The position numbers and the translations under genes are program-made. DNA of 64,000 nt from Dactylosporangium sp. AC04546. GTDB taxonomy: Bacteria; Actinomycetota; Actinomycetes; Mycobacteriales; Micromonosporaceae. The first letter of the stretch is position 1; each line of letters begins with the position of its first letter. Shown in pieces: positions 1-8,243 of the stretch. Below the pieces are notes generated by a model, which saw only the letters and a list, made by a program, of their open reading frames with translations, did no database searches and had not been told where the DNA came from. The stretch covers positions 62,001 to 126,000 of the forward strand of contig NZ_JAHYSG010000019.1 in assembly GCF_022095675.1 (NCBI RefSeq), written 5' to 3'.

Positions 1-866
1 AGACGGCCGGCCCGTACGGCGCGAAGAAGGCCAACATCACCCTCCCGACGGCGACACTCAACGTCGGCGTGCAGGTGAGCGGCTTCGCGCTCGGCGACAA
101 CAACTACCCGATCAACCCGGAGCTGCGGCTCGTCAACAACACGGGCGCGCCGATCCCGGCCGGGGCGCAGCTGGAGTTCGACTACGCGACCACGACGCCC
201 GGCACGCTCGGCCAGCAGTCCGGCTGGGCATTGACCGTCGTCTCCACCGGCCACACCGGCAGCAACGTCGGCGGCCTCAAGGGCGACTTCCACCGGGTCC
301 GGCTGACGATCCCGTCGGCGATCGCGGCCGGCTCGTACGCCGAGGTCACGCTCAACTACCAGCTGCCGATCTCCGGCCCGTCGAACTTCACGCTCGCGTT
401 CGGCGGCCAGACCTACGCGCTCGCGGCGGACTACGCCCGCGGGGGCACCGCGCCGACGGCCTCCCCGACCACGTCCACCAGCCCGTCGGGCGGGACCGGC
501 ACCTGCACGGCGCCGGCCTGGTCGTCGACCGCGGTCTACACGGGCGGCAACCTGGTGTCGTACAACGGCCACACGTGGAAGGCCCAGTGGTGGACGCAGG
601 GCGACACGCCCGGCACCAACGCGGTGTGGGTCGACCAGGGTGCCTGCTCGGGCACCTCGCCGTCGGCCTCGGCGTCTGCTTCTCCCAGCGGATCCAGTGG
701 TACCGGATGCGCCGCCCTGCCGGTCTGGAACTCCACGACCGCCTACTCCGGCAACACGGTCGTGCAGTACAACAACCGCAAGTACCGCGCCAAGTGGTGG
801 ACGCAGGGCGAGAACCCGTCGACGTCCGGCCAGTGGGGCGCCTGGGAGGACCAGGGCGCCTGCTAG
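1..866 (+). CDS. Secreted chitin-binding enzyme, C-terminal part (5' end outside window)
   Basis: The reading frame is open from the first bases, so the catalytic N-terminus lies to the left of the window. What remains starts with a beta-rich module of about 140 residues, followed by two copies of a roughly 45-residue domain (near residues 147-192 and 217-265 counted from the GTG at 69). Each copy has the aromatic pattern W..Y..G..V.Y.G..W.A.WWTQG..P, ending W.D.G.C. That is the signature of CBM5/12 chitin- or cellulose-binding modules. Pro/Ser/Thr-rich linkers separate the modules, as in extracellular actinobacterial hydrolases. A GH18-type chitinase is the most likely parent, but the catalytic domain is not visible, so substrate and family are inferred. 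Confidence 0.8.
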   Translation, partial: TAGPYGAKKANITLPTATLNVGVQVSGFALGDNNYPINPELRLVNNTGAPIPAGAQLEFDYATTTPGTLGQQSGWALTVVSTGHTGSNVGGLKGDFHRVRLTIPSAIAAGSYAEVTLNYQLPISGPSNFTLAFGGQTYALAADYARGGTAPTASPTTSTSPSGGTGTCTAPAWSSTAVYTGGNLVSYNGHTWKAQWWTQGDTPGTNAVWVDQGACSGTSPSASASASPSGSSGTGCAALPVWNSTTAYSGNTVVQYNNRKYRAKWWTQGENPSTSGQWGAWEDQGAC

Positions 867-876
867 TCGAGTGACC

Positions 877-913
877 CCTCAGGCGGTGCCGTGGGCACCG
901 GCGCCGCCTGAGG
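877..913. terminator. Bidirectional hairpin terminator
   Basis: A perfect 10-bp stem (CCTCAGGCGG at 877-886 with its complement at 904-913) encloses a second stem-loop (GGTGCC/GGCACC). It lies between the convergent chitin-binding gene and the STAS gene and overlaps the STAS stop codon. There is no U-tract, which is usual for actinobacterial terminators. Confidence 0.65.
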
Positions 914-1226
914 TTCCAACTGGTCGCAGGTCGTCAGCCAGGCCGCGGGCGCGCAGCTCGTCGCGGACCGCGGGGCTGGCGGCCTGCAGGGCCAGCCGGC
1001 AGCGCAGCTGGTCGGCGGCGCGGCGCACGGCCAGCAGCACCCCGAGGCCGCCGGCGCCGACCGCCGTTATCATGCTCAGGTCGAGCAGCAGGTCGCTGGG
1101 GAACGCCGCCAGCGCCGTGGCCAGCGCCTGGTGGAACGTGCCGGCGTTCTCCTGGTCCAGCTCGCCGCGCAGCAGCAGGATGATCTGCCCCGCGGCCCGC
1201 CGGTGCACCTCGAATGAGAGCCCCAT
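879..1226 (-). CDS. STAS-domain protein (anti-sigma-factor-antagonist-like), degenerate phosphosite
   Basis: A 115-residue single STAS domain of SpoIIAA/RsbV type. Family members bind anti-sigma kinases and are switched off by Ser phosphorylation in a D-S-S-G-L loop. Here the equivalent loop reads A-V-G-A-G-G-L-G (around residues 65-72), so both serines and the Asp are gone while the following G-L and hydrophobic strand are kept. The start at 1226 was chosen over longer upstream frames because it begins right at the first beta strand (MGLSFEV). It is monocistronic and convergent with the chitinase-like gene. It may be a constitutively unphosphorylated antagonist or a non-sigma STAS scaffold; neither can be decided from sequence. 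Confidence 0.75.
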   Translation of the reverse strand: MGLSFEVHRRAAGQIILLLRGELDQENAGTFHQALATALAAFPSDLLLDLSMITAVGAGGLGVLLAVRRAADQLRCRLALQAASPAVRDELRARGLADDLRPVGTSGGAGAHGTA

Positions 1227-1409
1227 GGCCCTGAGCTTCGCACGCCGCGGGGACCGCCAGGATAGGCGGATCGGTTTCATGTGGGAGCCGATCAGGTGCC
1301 GGCCGGATGCGCCGCGACCTGCGCGCTGCACTGCCCGACGCCCGAAAGTCCTGGACTCGGCGTCCTGCGCGCCGGATCAGGGCCTCCCTTATGGCGAAGA
1401 TTCTGATGA

Positions 1410-1439
1410 TTGTCGATCACGCCCGACCGTGCGTACATT
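1410..1439 (+). promoter_or_regulatory. Candidate promoter for the 1482 gene
   Basis: TTGTCG at 1410-1415 and TACATT at 1434-1439 are 18 bp apart. They resemble a housekeeping actinobacterial -35/-10 pair about 43 bp before the ATG, which has its own GGGAGGG ribosome-binding site. Confidence 0.4.
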
Positions 1440-1481
1440 CTGTACACGAGGTGCTACCGAACGTAACCCGGGAGGGTCGGG

Positions 1482-2027
1482 ATGAAGATCGACATTCGCA
1501 CGGATCTCGTCGGAGAGCAGCTCGAACAGGCCTGGACCCTGTACGACACCGCATTCCGCCACCTCAATGCACTCACCGTCCAGCGCCATCTCATGTACCG
1601 CACCGAGTTCGACGACGTCATGACCGACACCCGCGTCGAGAAGTGGCTGGCATACTCGGACGACGGCGTCCTGCTCGGCCTGGCGACGTACACGAACCAG
1701 CTCAGCGCCTGGCCCCTGATCTCCCCCGAGTACTTCGCCCGCCGCTGGCCGGCCCAATACGCGGACAACCGGATCTGGTACTGCGGCTTCGTCGCCGTTC
1801 CCGGCCACGAGCAGGGCGTCTTCGTGAAGCTGATCGAGGCGATGTACCGTCACGCCGAGGAGCGCGCAGGCGTCATCTCCCTCGACATCTGCCGCCACAA
1901 CATCGAGACGTACCGCCTGGACCGCGCGATCGCCGTGTGGCTGCGCCGCATCTCGGGTGGCCGGGTCCGCAGCGAGGCGGCCGACAGCCAGACCTTCATG
2001 ACCTACGAGACGGCCCCGGCGGCCTGA
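1482..2027 (+). CDS. Putative acyltransferase-like protein (GNAT-fold suspected)
   Basis: 181 residues with a strong GGGAGGG Shine-Dalgarno just before the ATG. The central and C-terminal parts (a strand with W-Y-C-G-F-V-A-V-P, then a helix, then I-S-L-D-I-C and R-R-I-S-G-G) have the strand-helix-strand rhythm of GNAT or N-acyl amino acid synthase folds. However, no clear R/Q-x-x-G-x-G/A acetyl-CoA loop is present. It is followed 44 bp later by a phosphatase gene on the same strand. I cannot name a substrate, and the GNAT-like assignment is tentative. Confidence 0.55.
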   Translation: MKIDIRTDLVGEQLEQAWTLYDTAFRHLNALTVQRHLMYRTEFDDVMTDTRVEKWLAYSDDGVLLGLATYTNQLSAWPLISPEYFARRWPAQYADNRIWYCGFVAVPGHEQGVFVKLIEAMYRHAEERAGVISLDICRHNIETYRLDRAIAVWLRRISGGRVRSEAADSQTFMTYETAPAA

Positions 2028-2071
2028 TCCCCGCCGAGCCGGCCACCGACCCTGCGAGGCTCCTGCCACTG

Positions 2072-2575
2072 ATGCGCCCGACACTGTTCACTGTGGACAT
2101 GACCGGCCCGGGCCGGCTCAGCACGATGGCCAAGCCCAGGGCCGGCGACTGGCTCACGGACGAGCTGACCGCCCTGCGGGCCGCCGGCGTCGACGTCCTC
2201 GTCTGCGCCCTCACCCAGGCCGAGCTGCACGAGGTCGGTCTCGCCGACGAGCCGCACGCGGTACGCGCGGCCGGCCTGGAGTACGTCTCGATCCCGATCC
2301 CCGACCGCGAGGTGCCGGACCCGGCGGCGGTCCTGCCGGTCCTCCGCCGCCTCGCCGGCCGCGTCCGCGAGGGCGCGCACGTCGTCACGCACTGCCGGAT
2401 CGGCATCGGCCGCGCCTCACTGCTCGCCGCCGGCATCCTGACCCTGTGCGGCGTCCCGCCCGAGGAGGCATGGGCACGCATCGAGCGGGCGCGCGGTCTC
2501 GCGGTCCCCGACACCGCGGCGCAACGGGCATGGCCCACGGAGTTGGTAGAAGCACTGCGCCGCATGGCTGGGTAG
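2072..2575 (+). CDS. Dual-specificity / tyrosine phosphatase-like protein
   Basis: 167 residues with the cysteine-phosphatase signature H-C-x5-R (HCRIGIGRAS, Cys108 and Arg114). An upstream P-D-R-E loop near residue 78 could supply the general-acid Asp. The fold order (beta-rich N-terminus, acid loop, P-loop, C-terminal helices) matches small bacterial DSP/PTP enzymes that act on phosphotyrosine or phospho-Ser/Thr. The start at 2072 gives the conserved N-terminus; a much longer in-frame extension upstream overlaps the preceding gene and is not protein-like. It is likely co-transcribed with the gene before it. The target is unknown. Confidence 0.75.
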   Translation: MRPTLFTVDMTGPGRLSTMAKPRAGDWLTDELTALRAAGVDVLVCALTQAELHEVGLADEPHAVRAAGLEYVSIPIPDREVPDPAAVLPVLRRLAGRVREGAHVVTHCRIGIGRASLLAAGILTLCGVPPEEAWARIERARGLAVPDTAAQRAWPTELVEALRRMAG

Positions 2576-2661
2576 GACATCCATTGTCGTGGAAGCGTTC
2601 CTCGTCGATGATGAGTTCGGCGCCGCGATCTTCTTCCCCAGGTTCGTGTGGAGGTTGTACC

Positions 2662-2985
2662 GTGCTTCGTCGTCTCGTGACCCTCGCCGCCGGCGCCGCG
2701 CTGGCCCTCGCCGGCACGCTCACGTTCGCCTCGCCCGCGCAGGCGGCCGTCGTCGACGTGCCCTTCGGGCCCCTGTCGATCGGCGACTACTGCCACTCGA
2801 AGTACCCCTCGGCCTGGATCGGCTTCTATGAGAGCTCCGGTCTGCGCTGCTACACCGGGTCGAGCCCGCTGACCTACGTCGGCTCCGGCGACCCGTACCT
2901 CGCCTGCAAGTACCTCACCGCGGACGTGGTCATGAGCGCCATCCGGGGCACCAGCGACGCCCTGGTGTGCCGCGTCATCCGCTGA
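2662..2985 (+). CDS. Small secreted protein of unknown function
   Basis: A GTG start preceded by GGAGG gives 107 residues. The N-terminus is a textbook signal peptide: Arg-Arg, an Ala/Leu-rich core, and an A-Q-A cleavage site near residue 28. The mature part is about 79 residues with four cysteines (around 44, 63, 82 and 102), suggesting two disulfides, and many Tyr/Ser/Gly residues. No enzymatic motif is recognised. Small cysteine-paired secreted proteins of this kind are common orphans in actinomycetes. Confidence 0.65.
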   Translation: MLRRLVTLAAGAALALAGTLTFASPAQAAVVDVPFGPLSIGDYCHSKYPSAWIGFYESSGLRCYTGSSPLTYVGSGDPYLACKYLTADVVMSAIRGTSDALVCRVIR

Positions 2986-3062
2986 CGCCCGAGCGTGGCT
3001 CGCGCCACGTCCGCCGCCCGGCGAGCGGTGACCCGTCCGCCGGGCGGTTATCCTCGATCGTC

Positions 3063-3371
3063 ATGCAGCCGTACCGCCTGTTCCGCATCACCGCGATCGC
3101 CGAGGCCTTCTCCTGGACCGGCCTGCTCGTCGGCATGTACCTCAAGCACGTCGCCGAGGCGACCGACGCAGGCGTGTGGCTGTTCGGGCGGCTGCACGGT
3201 GCGCTGTTCATCGCCTACCTGGTGGCGACCCTGTGGGTGGCGCGGGCCGAGCGGTGGTCGATCGTGCGCACCGTCGTCGCGCTGGCCGCCTCGGTACCGC
3301 CGCTGACCACGCTCCTCGTCGAGCGGTGGCTGTCGCGTCGCCGGCCCGCGCCGGTCTCCGAAGCGGTCTAG
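3063..3371 (+). CDS. DUF3817-family small integral membrane protein
   Basis: 102 residues with three predicted membrane helices and the features of DUF3817 proteins: an N-terminal R-x-x-A-x-x-E-A-x-S motif, a K-H pair after helix 1, and a G-x-x-H-G-x-x-F motif before helix 2. The longer upstream frame was discarded because family members start at this Met. Its stop overlaps by 4 bp the stop of the oxidoreductase on the other strand. Biochemical function is unknown for the family. Confidence 0.75.
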   Translation: MQPYRLFRITAIAEAFSWTGLLVGMYLKHVAEATDAGVWLFGRLHGALFIAYLVATLWVARAERWSIVRTVVALAASVPPLTTLLVERWLSRRRPAPVSEAV

Positions 3372-4300
3372 TCGGCGACGGTCAGGACGATCTTGCCGCG
3401 GGTCCGGCCGGCCTGACCCAGCTCGTGCGCCTTGGCGGCCTCCTCCAGCGGGAGGACCGCGTCCAGGGCCACGCGCAGCTGCCCGGCGGCGACCAGGTCA
3501 CTCAGCGCCCGCAGCCCGGCCTGGTCCGGCTCGACGAGCATGAACCGGGCCCGCTTGCCTTCGGCGGCCGCCGGCTCGGCCAGGGCCGCCTCGGCCGGCG
3601 ACGCCAGCGACACGACGATGCCGCCCTCGCGGAGGGTGCGCAGGGAGCGCGGGCCGTACTCGCCGCCGATCGTGTCGACGACGATGTCCACATCGGACAG
3701 TTCGGCGGCGAAGTCGGCCGTCGTGTGGTCGACCAGTTCGTCGGCGCCCAGCCCGCGGAGGAACTCGTGGTTGGCCGGGCGGGCGGTGCCGATGACGTAT
3801 GCGCCCTTCGCCTTGGCCAGCTGTACCGCCAGATGACCCACGCCTCCGGCGGCGGCGTGCACCAGGACGCGCTGGCCGGGCTGGACGTCGGCGACGTCGA
3901 CCAGCGCCTGCCATGCGGTGAGGCCGGCCAGGCCCAGGCCCGCGGCCTCCGCGTGGGACAGCTCAGCCGGCTTGGGCGCGAGGTGGCGGGCGGGCGCGGT
4001 GAGATACTCGGCGTAGCTCCCGGCCTCGTGGGGCAGGCGGGGCATGCCGAAGACCGCGTCGCCGGGCCGGTGCAGGGCGACGCCGACGCCGGTGGCTTCG
4101 ACGACGCCGGAGACGTCCCAGCCGAGCCGCACCGGCCGGCCGAGCAGCCCGCCGGTGGCGCGGTGCCAGTAGTCGGTCGGGTTCACGCCGGCCGCGTGGA
4201 CGCGGACGAGGACCTCGCCTGGGCCGGGCTCGGGCCTGTCGGCCTCGACCAGGTGGAGTACCTCGGGACCGCCGAACGTGACCTGCTCGATTGCGCGCAT
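3368..4300 (-). CDS. Zinc-free MDR-type NAD(P)H:quinone oxidoreductase
   Basis: 310 residues of the medium-chain dehydrogenase/reductase superfamily, quinone-reductase branch. An N-terminal GroES-like barrel (V-H-A-A-G-V-N-P-T-D) is followed by a Rossmann NADP site (AAAGGVGHLAVQLAK, about residues 145-160). The structural zinc cysteines of alcohol dehydrogenases are absent. It likely reduces quinones or enals with NADPH. The start at 4300 (MRAIEQ) follows an AAAGG-like site; the 19-residue upstream extension was rejected. It is divergent from the GlxA-type regulator at 4396 with under 100 bp between, so that regulator may control it. Confidence 0.85.
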   Translation of the reverse strand: MRAIEQVTFGGPEVLHLVEADRPEPGPGEVLVRVHAAGVNPTDYWHRATGGLLGRPVRLGWDVSGVVEATGVGVALHRPGDAVFGMPRLPHEAGSYAEYLTAPARHLAPKPAELSHAEAAGLGLAGLTAWQALVDVADVQPGQRVLVHAAAGGVGHLAVQLAKAKGAYVIGTARPANHEFLRGLGADELVDHTTADFAAELSDVDIVVDTIGGEYGPRSLRTLREGGIVVSLASPAEAALAEPAAAEGKRARFMLVEPDQAGLRALSDLVAAGQLRVALDAVLPLEEAAKAHELGQAGRTRGKIVLTVAD

Positions 4301-4395
4301 GTCGGTGTGCCTTTCGGGTTGGTGTGCCTCAACCCTGCCGATCGGGTTCCCGATCATCGAGTGGCCGGATCGCCAAGATGTGCAAGGATCTGGCC

Positions 4396-5361
4396 ATGCC
4401 TCATCGCGTGGTCGTCCTGGCGCTCGACGGCGTGTATCCGTTCGAGCTGAGCATCCCGGCCCGCATCTTCGGCACCGCCGCCGATCCGGACGGCGTCCCG
4501 CTGTACGAGGTCGTGACGTGCAGCCTCGACGGCCGCCCGGTGCCGACGAGCGCCGACTTCGCGGTGGCCGTCCAGCACGACGTCGAGGCGATCGACACCG
4601 CCGACACGCTGGTGCTGCCGCCGTTCGTGTGCGGGCCGCAGGGCCCGCGCGACTGGATGCCCGACGGGGTCGCGGCGGCGCTGGGCCGCGTGCGGCCGGG
4701 CGCGCGGATCGTCTCGATCTGCTCGGCGGCGTACGTGCTCGCCTCGGCCGGCCTGCTCGACGGCCGCCGCGCGACGACCCACTGGAACGACGCCGAGCAC
4801 TTCCAGCGGACGTTCCCGGACGTTGTCGTCGATGCCGGCGTGCTGTTCGTCGACGACGGCGAGCTGCTCACCTCGGCCGGGGTCGCGTCGGGCGTCGACC
4901 TGTGCCTCCACCTGGTCCGCCGCGACCACGGCAGCGCCGCCGCGAACCGCGTCGCCCGCCTGTGCGTCGTGCCACCGTGGCGGGAGGGCGGCCAGGCGCA
5001 GTACATCGAACGCCCGGTTCCCGAAACGTCCGCCACGACGACGTCGGCGACCCGCGAGTGGGCGCTGGCCCGCCTGGGCCGCCCGATCAGCCTGGCCGAG
5101 CTGGCCACGCACGCCCGGATGAGCGTGCGCACGTTCTCCCGCCGCTTCCGCGACGAGGTGGGCCTGACCCCGGGCCAGTGGCTGATCCGCCAGCGCGTCG
5201 AGCACGCCCGCCGCCTCCTGGAGACGACGGACCTCCCGGTGGACCGGGTGGCGGCGGAGTCCGGCTTCGGCACGGCCGCGTCGCTGCGCCTCCACATGGC
5301 CGAGACGATCGGCGTCTCCCCGACCACGTACCGCAACACGTTCCGCACCACGGCGGCCTGA
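4396..5361 (+). CDS. GlxA-type AraC transcriptional regulator with DJ-1/PfpI domain
   Basis: 321 residues. The N-terminal half is a DJ-1/PfpI (class I glutamine amidotransferase-like) sensor domain with the elbow cysteine in S-I-C-S-A-A-Y near residue 115. The C-terminal 100 residues are a double helix-turn-helix AraC domain (A-R-M-S-V-R-T-F-S-R-R-F, then P-x-x-W-L-I-x-Q-R and a second HTH ending G-x-S-P-T-T-Y-R). Such regulators usually activate neighbouring genes; here the divergent quinone reductase is the obvious target. The start at 4396 has an AAGGA site 6-7 bases upstream. Confidence 0.87.
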   Translation: MPHRVVVLALDGVYPFELSIPARIFGTAADPDGVPLYEVVTCSLDGRPVPTSADFAVAVQHDVEAIDTADTLVLPPFVCGPQGPRDWMPDGVAAALGRVRPGARIVSICSAAYVLASAGLLDGRRATTHWNDAEHFQRTFPDVVVDAGVLFVDDGELLTSAGVASGVDLCLHLVRRDHGSAAANRVARLCVVPPWREGGQAQYIERPVPETSATTTSATREWALARLGRPISLAELATHARMSVRTFSRRFRDEVGLTPGQWLIRQRVEHARRLLETTDLPVDRVAAESGFGTAASLRLHMAETIGVSPTTYRNTFRTTAA

Positions 5362-5514
5362 TAGCATCGCTTTGCGATCCGCGCATCAGGCGCGCGATCC
5401 CCGAGTGCTCGAAAGAGTGAAGCCTGTGATCCCGGCGGTCCCCAGCGGCCTCTGCCGCTGACATCTGCCCTCGCTTCGCCTTTTCTTCCGAGCCCTCGAA
5501 AGGGTCATCTCACC

Positions 5515-6261
5515 ATGGATCTGCGCATTCAGCGCGCCGTTGTCGCCAACCTGTGCACCCGCCCGAACGCCGTCGAGTCCGGCCCGTTCGTGCTCGGGCT
5601 GGACCACGGGACCGACAGTCCGCACATCAACTACGCGACGCCGGTTCCCGGCGCCGAGATCACCGCGGCCGACGTCGTCGACCTGGTCACGGCCTTCGCC
5701 GGTCGGCCGCCGCGGCTGGAGTACGTCACCAGATGCGCTCCGGAGCTCGAGCAACTGCTGCTCGACGCCGGATTCGCCGTGGAGGCCCGCAACGAGTACC
5801 TCACCTGCACGCCGGCAACGCTCGTCGCGCAGTCCGTTCCGGCGGGCTTCGAGCTGTTCGTCCCGGAGACCGACGGCGAGATCGCCGGCGTGATCGCGGT
5901 CCAGAACGAGGCGTTCGGTTCGCCCGGCGACGCCGGCCCCGCGGACATCGACCGGCAGCGCCGCGTCGGTCAGCGCGGCGGAGTGTTCGTGGCCGCCCGC
6001 ACCACCGACGGCCGGTACGCCGGTGGTGGCGGCACGGTCGTGCCCAGCGACGGGATCTGCGAGGTCGGCGGCATCGCGGTCGGCGCGGACCACCGCCGCC
6101 GGGGTCTGGCCGGGGCGATCACCGCCGAGATCGCCGGGCGGCTGTTCGAAACCGGCGTCGAGGTGGCCTGGCTGGAGGCCGGCGGCGACGACTCGTGGCG
6201 GGTGTACGAGCGGGCCGGCTTCCGGCCGGCCGGGCAGCGCCTCTACATCGCCAGATACTGA
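5515..6261 (+). CDS. GNAT-family N-acetyltransferase
   Basis: 248 residues. The C-terminal 100 residues contain the GNAT core: E-V-G-G-I-A-V strand, then the acetyl-CoA pyrophosphate loop D-H-R-R-R-G-L-A-G, and a final V-Y-E-R-A-G-F strand-helix. The N-terminal half is a divergent second GNAT-like lobe, typical of longer actinobacterial members. It transfers an acetyl group from acetyl-CoA to an unknown amine. AAAGGG lies just before the ATG. A perfect 22-bp hairpin immediately follows the stop. Confidence 0.85.
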   Translation: MDLRIQRAVVANLCTRPNAVESGPFVLGLDHGTDSPHINYATPVPGAEITAADVVDLVTAFAGRPPRLEYVTRCAPELEQLLLDAGFAVEARNEYLTCTPATLVAQSVPAGFELFVPETDGEIAGVIAVQNEAFGSPGDAGPADIDRQRRVGQRGGVFVAARTTDGRYAGGGGTVVPSDGICEVGGIAVGADHRRRGLAGAITAEIAGRLFETGVEVAWLEAGGDDSWRVYERAGFRPAGQRLYIARY

Positions 6262-6262
6262 C

Positions 6263-6308
6263 CGGTGCCGTCCCCGCCGACGCCCCGGCGTCGGCGGGGA
6301 CGGCACCG
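6263..6308. terminator. Perfect 22-bp hairpin terminator between convergent genes
   Basis: Arms at 6263-6284 and 6287-6308 are exactly complementary over 22 bp, with only two bases between them. The stem starts 2 bases after the acetyltransferase stop and lies 35 bp from the end of the convergent SDR. There is no T-tract; this I-shaped form is typical of high-GC actinobacteria and should stop transcription from both sides. Confidence 0.85.
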
Positions 6309-6342
6309 CCCGATCCGACCCGTCGTCCTCGCACTCTGCCGT

Positions 6343-7125
6343 TCAGGCGCCGGCGCCGCCGTCGACCGGCACGATCGCGCCGGTCACCATCGAGGCACGG
6401 TCGCTGAGCAGCCACGCGGCCACCTCGGCCACCTCTCGGGGCTCGGCCATACGGCCGAGTGGGGTCGCCGCGGTAATGCGCTCGATGATGCCCGGCGACA
6501 CCGCCTCCCACGCGTCGATCATCTCCGTGGCAGTGCCCCCGGGGGTGATGCCGTTCACTCGTATGCCCTGACGGCCCCAGGTCACGGCCGCGGTCTCGGT
6601 GATGCTGTTGAGGGCGCGCTTCATGGCGCCGTACGCGGGGAGGGCGGGGTTCGCGCGGCGGCTGCCGATGCTCGAGGTGTTGACGATAGCCCCGCCACCG
6701 TTCCGCCGCATGAGTGCGGCTTCGGAGGTCATGGCGGTCCAGTGCGAGCGGAAGTTCACGGCGAACTGCTCGTCGAGGTCCTCGTCGCTCGTGGTGTCGA
6801 GCGGGCCGGGCTCCTGAATCGCCGCGCCGTTGTTGAAGGCGCCGTCGAGCCGTCCGTGCAGCTCCTCGACGCGGTCGACCGCCGCGCGGATGCTCGCACG
6901 GTCGGCGAGATCCAGGGTGACGGCGTCGGCGACGCCGCCGCCGTCCCGGATCTCGGTAACGATGCGGTCGAGGGCGTCCGTGCTGCGGGCGGCGAGTACG
7001 ACGGCGGCGCCCTCGGCGGCGAAGAGCCGGGCCGCGGCCGCCCCGATGCCGCGGCTGGCGCCGGTGATGAACACCACCTTGCCGGTGAGCAGGCCGATGG
7101 GTGCGACGTCAATGCTGTTCGTCAT
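6343..7125 (-). CDS. Short-chain dehydrogenase/reductase (classical SDR)
   Basis: 260 residues. The cofactor motif T-G-A-S-R-G-I-G sits near residues 21-28. The usual N-N-A-G is N-N-G-A, followed by catalytic Ser (N-T-S-S-I-G) and Y-G-A-M-K (YxxxK) near residue 165. The PGG and C-terminal G-A-I-V-P-V-D-G-G motifs are present. It is an NAD(P)-dependent oxidoreductase with unknown substrate. It is divergent from the XRE-type regulator at 7212, with an inverted repeat between them; SDR/MmyB-like regulator pairs of this layout are usually repressor-target pairs. Confidence 0.87.
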   Translation of the reverse strand: MTNSIDVAPIGLLTGKVVFITGASRGIGAAAARLFAAEGAAVVLAARSTDALDRIVTEIRDGGGVADAVTLDLADRASIRAAVDRVEELHGRLDGAFNNGAAIQEPGPLDTTSDEDLDEQFAVNFRSHWTAMTSEAALMRRNGGGAIVNTSSIGSRRANPALPAYGAMKRALNSITETAAVTWGRQGIRVNGITPGGTATEMIDAWEAVSPGIIERITAATPLGRMAEPREVAEVAAWLLSDRASMVTGAIVPVDGGAGA

Positions 7126-7140
7126 GACGACAGTGTCAGG

Positions 7141-7156
7141 CCGGCCTCAAGGCCGG
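7141..7156. promoter_or_regulatory. Candidate operator in SDR/XRE divergent promoter
   Basis: CCGGCCT-CA-AGGCCGG, a perfect 7-bp inverted repeat, lies in the 86-bp gap between the divergent SDR and XRE genes. A short CAGTGT sequence occurs twice in the same gap. The site is inferred from symmetry and position only. Confidence 0.35.
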
Positions 7157-7211
7157 ATGCAGGCACAAGCGGTACCAGGATCGGTCGCCGCACAGTGTGG
7201 AGACTTGGGGT

Positions 7212-8063
7212 ATGAACAAGCAGGAGCTCGGGGCGTTCCTCCGTAGCCGTCGCGAACGGCTCCGGCCGGAGGACGTCGGCCTGCCCTCCGGGCCGCGACG
7301 CCGGACACCGGGTCTGCGCCGCGAGGAGGCCGCGGTCCTCGCGCACATCTCCACGGAGTACTACGTTCGGCTCGAGCAGGGCAGGGCGCCGCGACCGTCG
7401 GGCGAGGTGCTCGCCGGGATCGCAGGCGCGCTGCGGCTCACCGACGCCGAGTCCGACCACCTCCACGTCCTCGCGGGCACCGCGCCGACCCGTGCCCGGC
7501 TGCACCGGCGCGACGTCCGCCCGAGCATCCTCGCGCTGCTCGAACGGCTGCCGCAGACCGCCGCATTGGTCATGTCTGCCGCGTTCGAGGTGCTCGCGTG
7601 GAACGACCTCGCGGCCGCGCTCATGGAGGACTTTGCCGGGCTCGCTCCGGAGGACCGCAATCTCGCGCGCCGGGCATTCCTCGGGCCGGCGCGGCCTGAC
7701 ACGGCGCTGTACAGCATCTCCGACGCCACCGAGTTCCGGCACCACGTCGTCACGGAGCTCCGGGCTACCGTCGCCCGCTACCCGACGGATCCCGCGGTGA
7801 CCGGCCTCGTCGACGAACTCCGCAGCGGCAGCCCCGACTTCGCCCGGCTCTGGGAGCGGCACGACGTGCAGGCCGCGCCGATGCTCACGAAGACCTTCCG
7901 CCACCCGGTCGTCGGGGAGATCACCGTCGACTGCGACGCGCTCACGCTCACGGACCGCGACCAGCACCTCGTGCTCTACACGGCGCCGCCAGGATCCCCT
8001 GGCGCCGGCGCTCTGGCTCTGCTGAACGTGCTTGGGGCCGAGGCTGGTGATTATCTGCGATAG
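7212..8063 (+). CDS. XRE-family regulator with MmyB-like ligand domain
   Basis: 283 residues. An N-terminal Cro/CI helix-turn-helix (L-R-S-R-R-E-R-L, then G-L-R-R-E-E-A-A-V-L-A-H-I-S and Y-Y-V-R-L-E-Q-G-R) covers residues 5-75. It is followed by an MmyB-like PAS-related domain of about 180 residues (W-N-D-L-A-A-A-L, then R-H-D-V and the closing D-Q-H-L-V-L-Y-T-A-P-P-G-S). MmyB-like proteins bind small hydrophobic ligands and regulate adjacent oxidoreductases. The ATG at 7212 precedes a canonical start; the frame 15 bases upstream has no extra homology. The neighbour is a divergent SDR, its likely target. Confidence 0.87.
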   Translation: MNKQELGAFLRSRRERLRPEDVGLPSGPRRRTPGLRREEAAVLAHISTEYYVRLEQGRAPRPSGEVLAGIAGALRLTDAESDHLHVLAGTAPTRARLHRRDVRPSILALLERLPQTAALVMSAAFEVLAWNDLAAALMEDFAGLAPEDRNLARRAFLGPARPDTALYSISDATEFRHHVVTELRATVARYPTDPAVTGLVDELRSGSPDFARLWERHDVQAAPMLTKTFRHPVVGEITVDCDALTLTDRDQHLVLYTAPPGSPGAGALALLNVLGAEAGDYLR

Positions 8064-8195
8064 CGCCGATGCCGAGCGCCTGCAGCTTGCCGGTCGCGCT
8101 GAGTATGCCTACTCAGGGCAGTCGGGTATGCGAGCCCATCCATCGACCGCTGGTCGCCGGCAGGATGGTGGCATGCGAAGGACAGTGACAGCGGC

Positions 8196-8230
8196 GTGGG
8201 CCGGTCCGTCGAGGGGGCGGACCGGCCCAC
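8196..8230. terminator. 13-bp stem hairpin terminator
   Basis: GTGGGCCGGTCCG at 8196-8208 pairs perfectly with 8218-8230 around a 9-base loop. It lies 13 bp beyond the stop codon of the NlpC/P60 gene on the minus strand and about 130 bp after the XRE gene on the plus strand. Confidence 0.8.
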
Positions 8231-8243
8231 GAGGCAGCGTCGA

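Noticed and set aside
1307..2575. 422-residue fusion including the phosphatase
   Set aside because: The upstream two thirds overlap the real gene at 1482 and read as Arg-rich shadow; phosphatase homology starts at 2072.
3368..4357. 19-residue N-terminal extension of the quinone reductase
   Set aside because: The extension has no homology to the family and runs into the divergent promoter region; MRAIEQ at 4300 fits.
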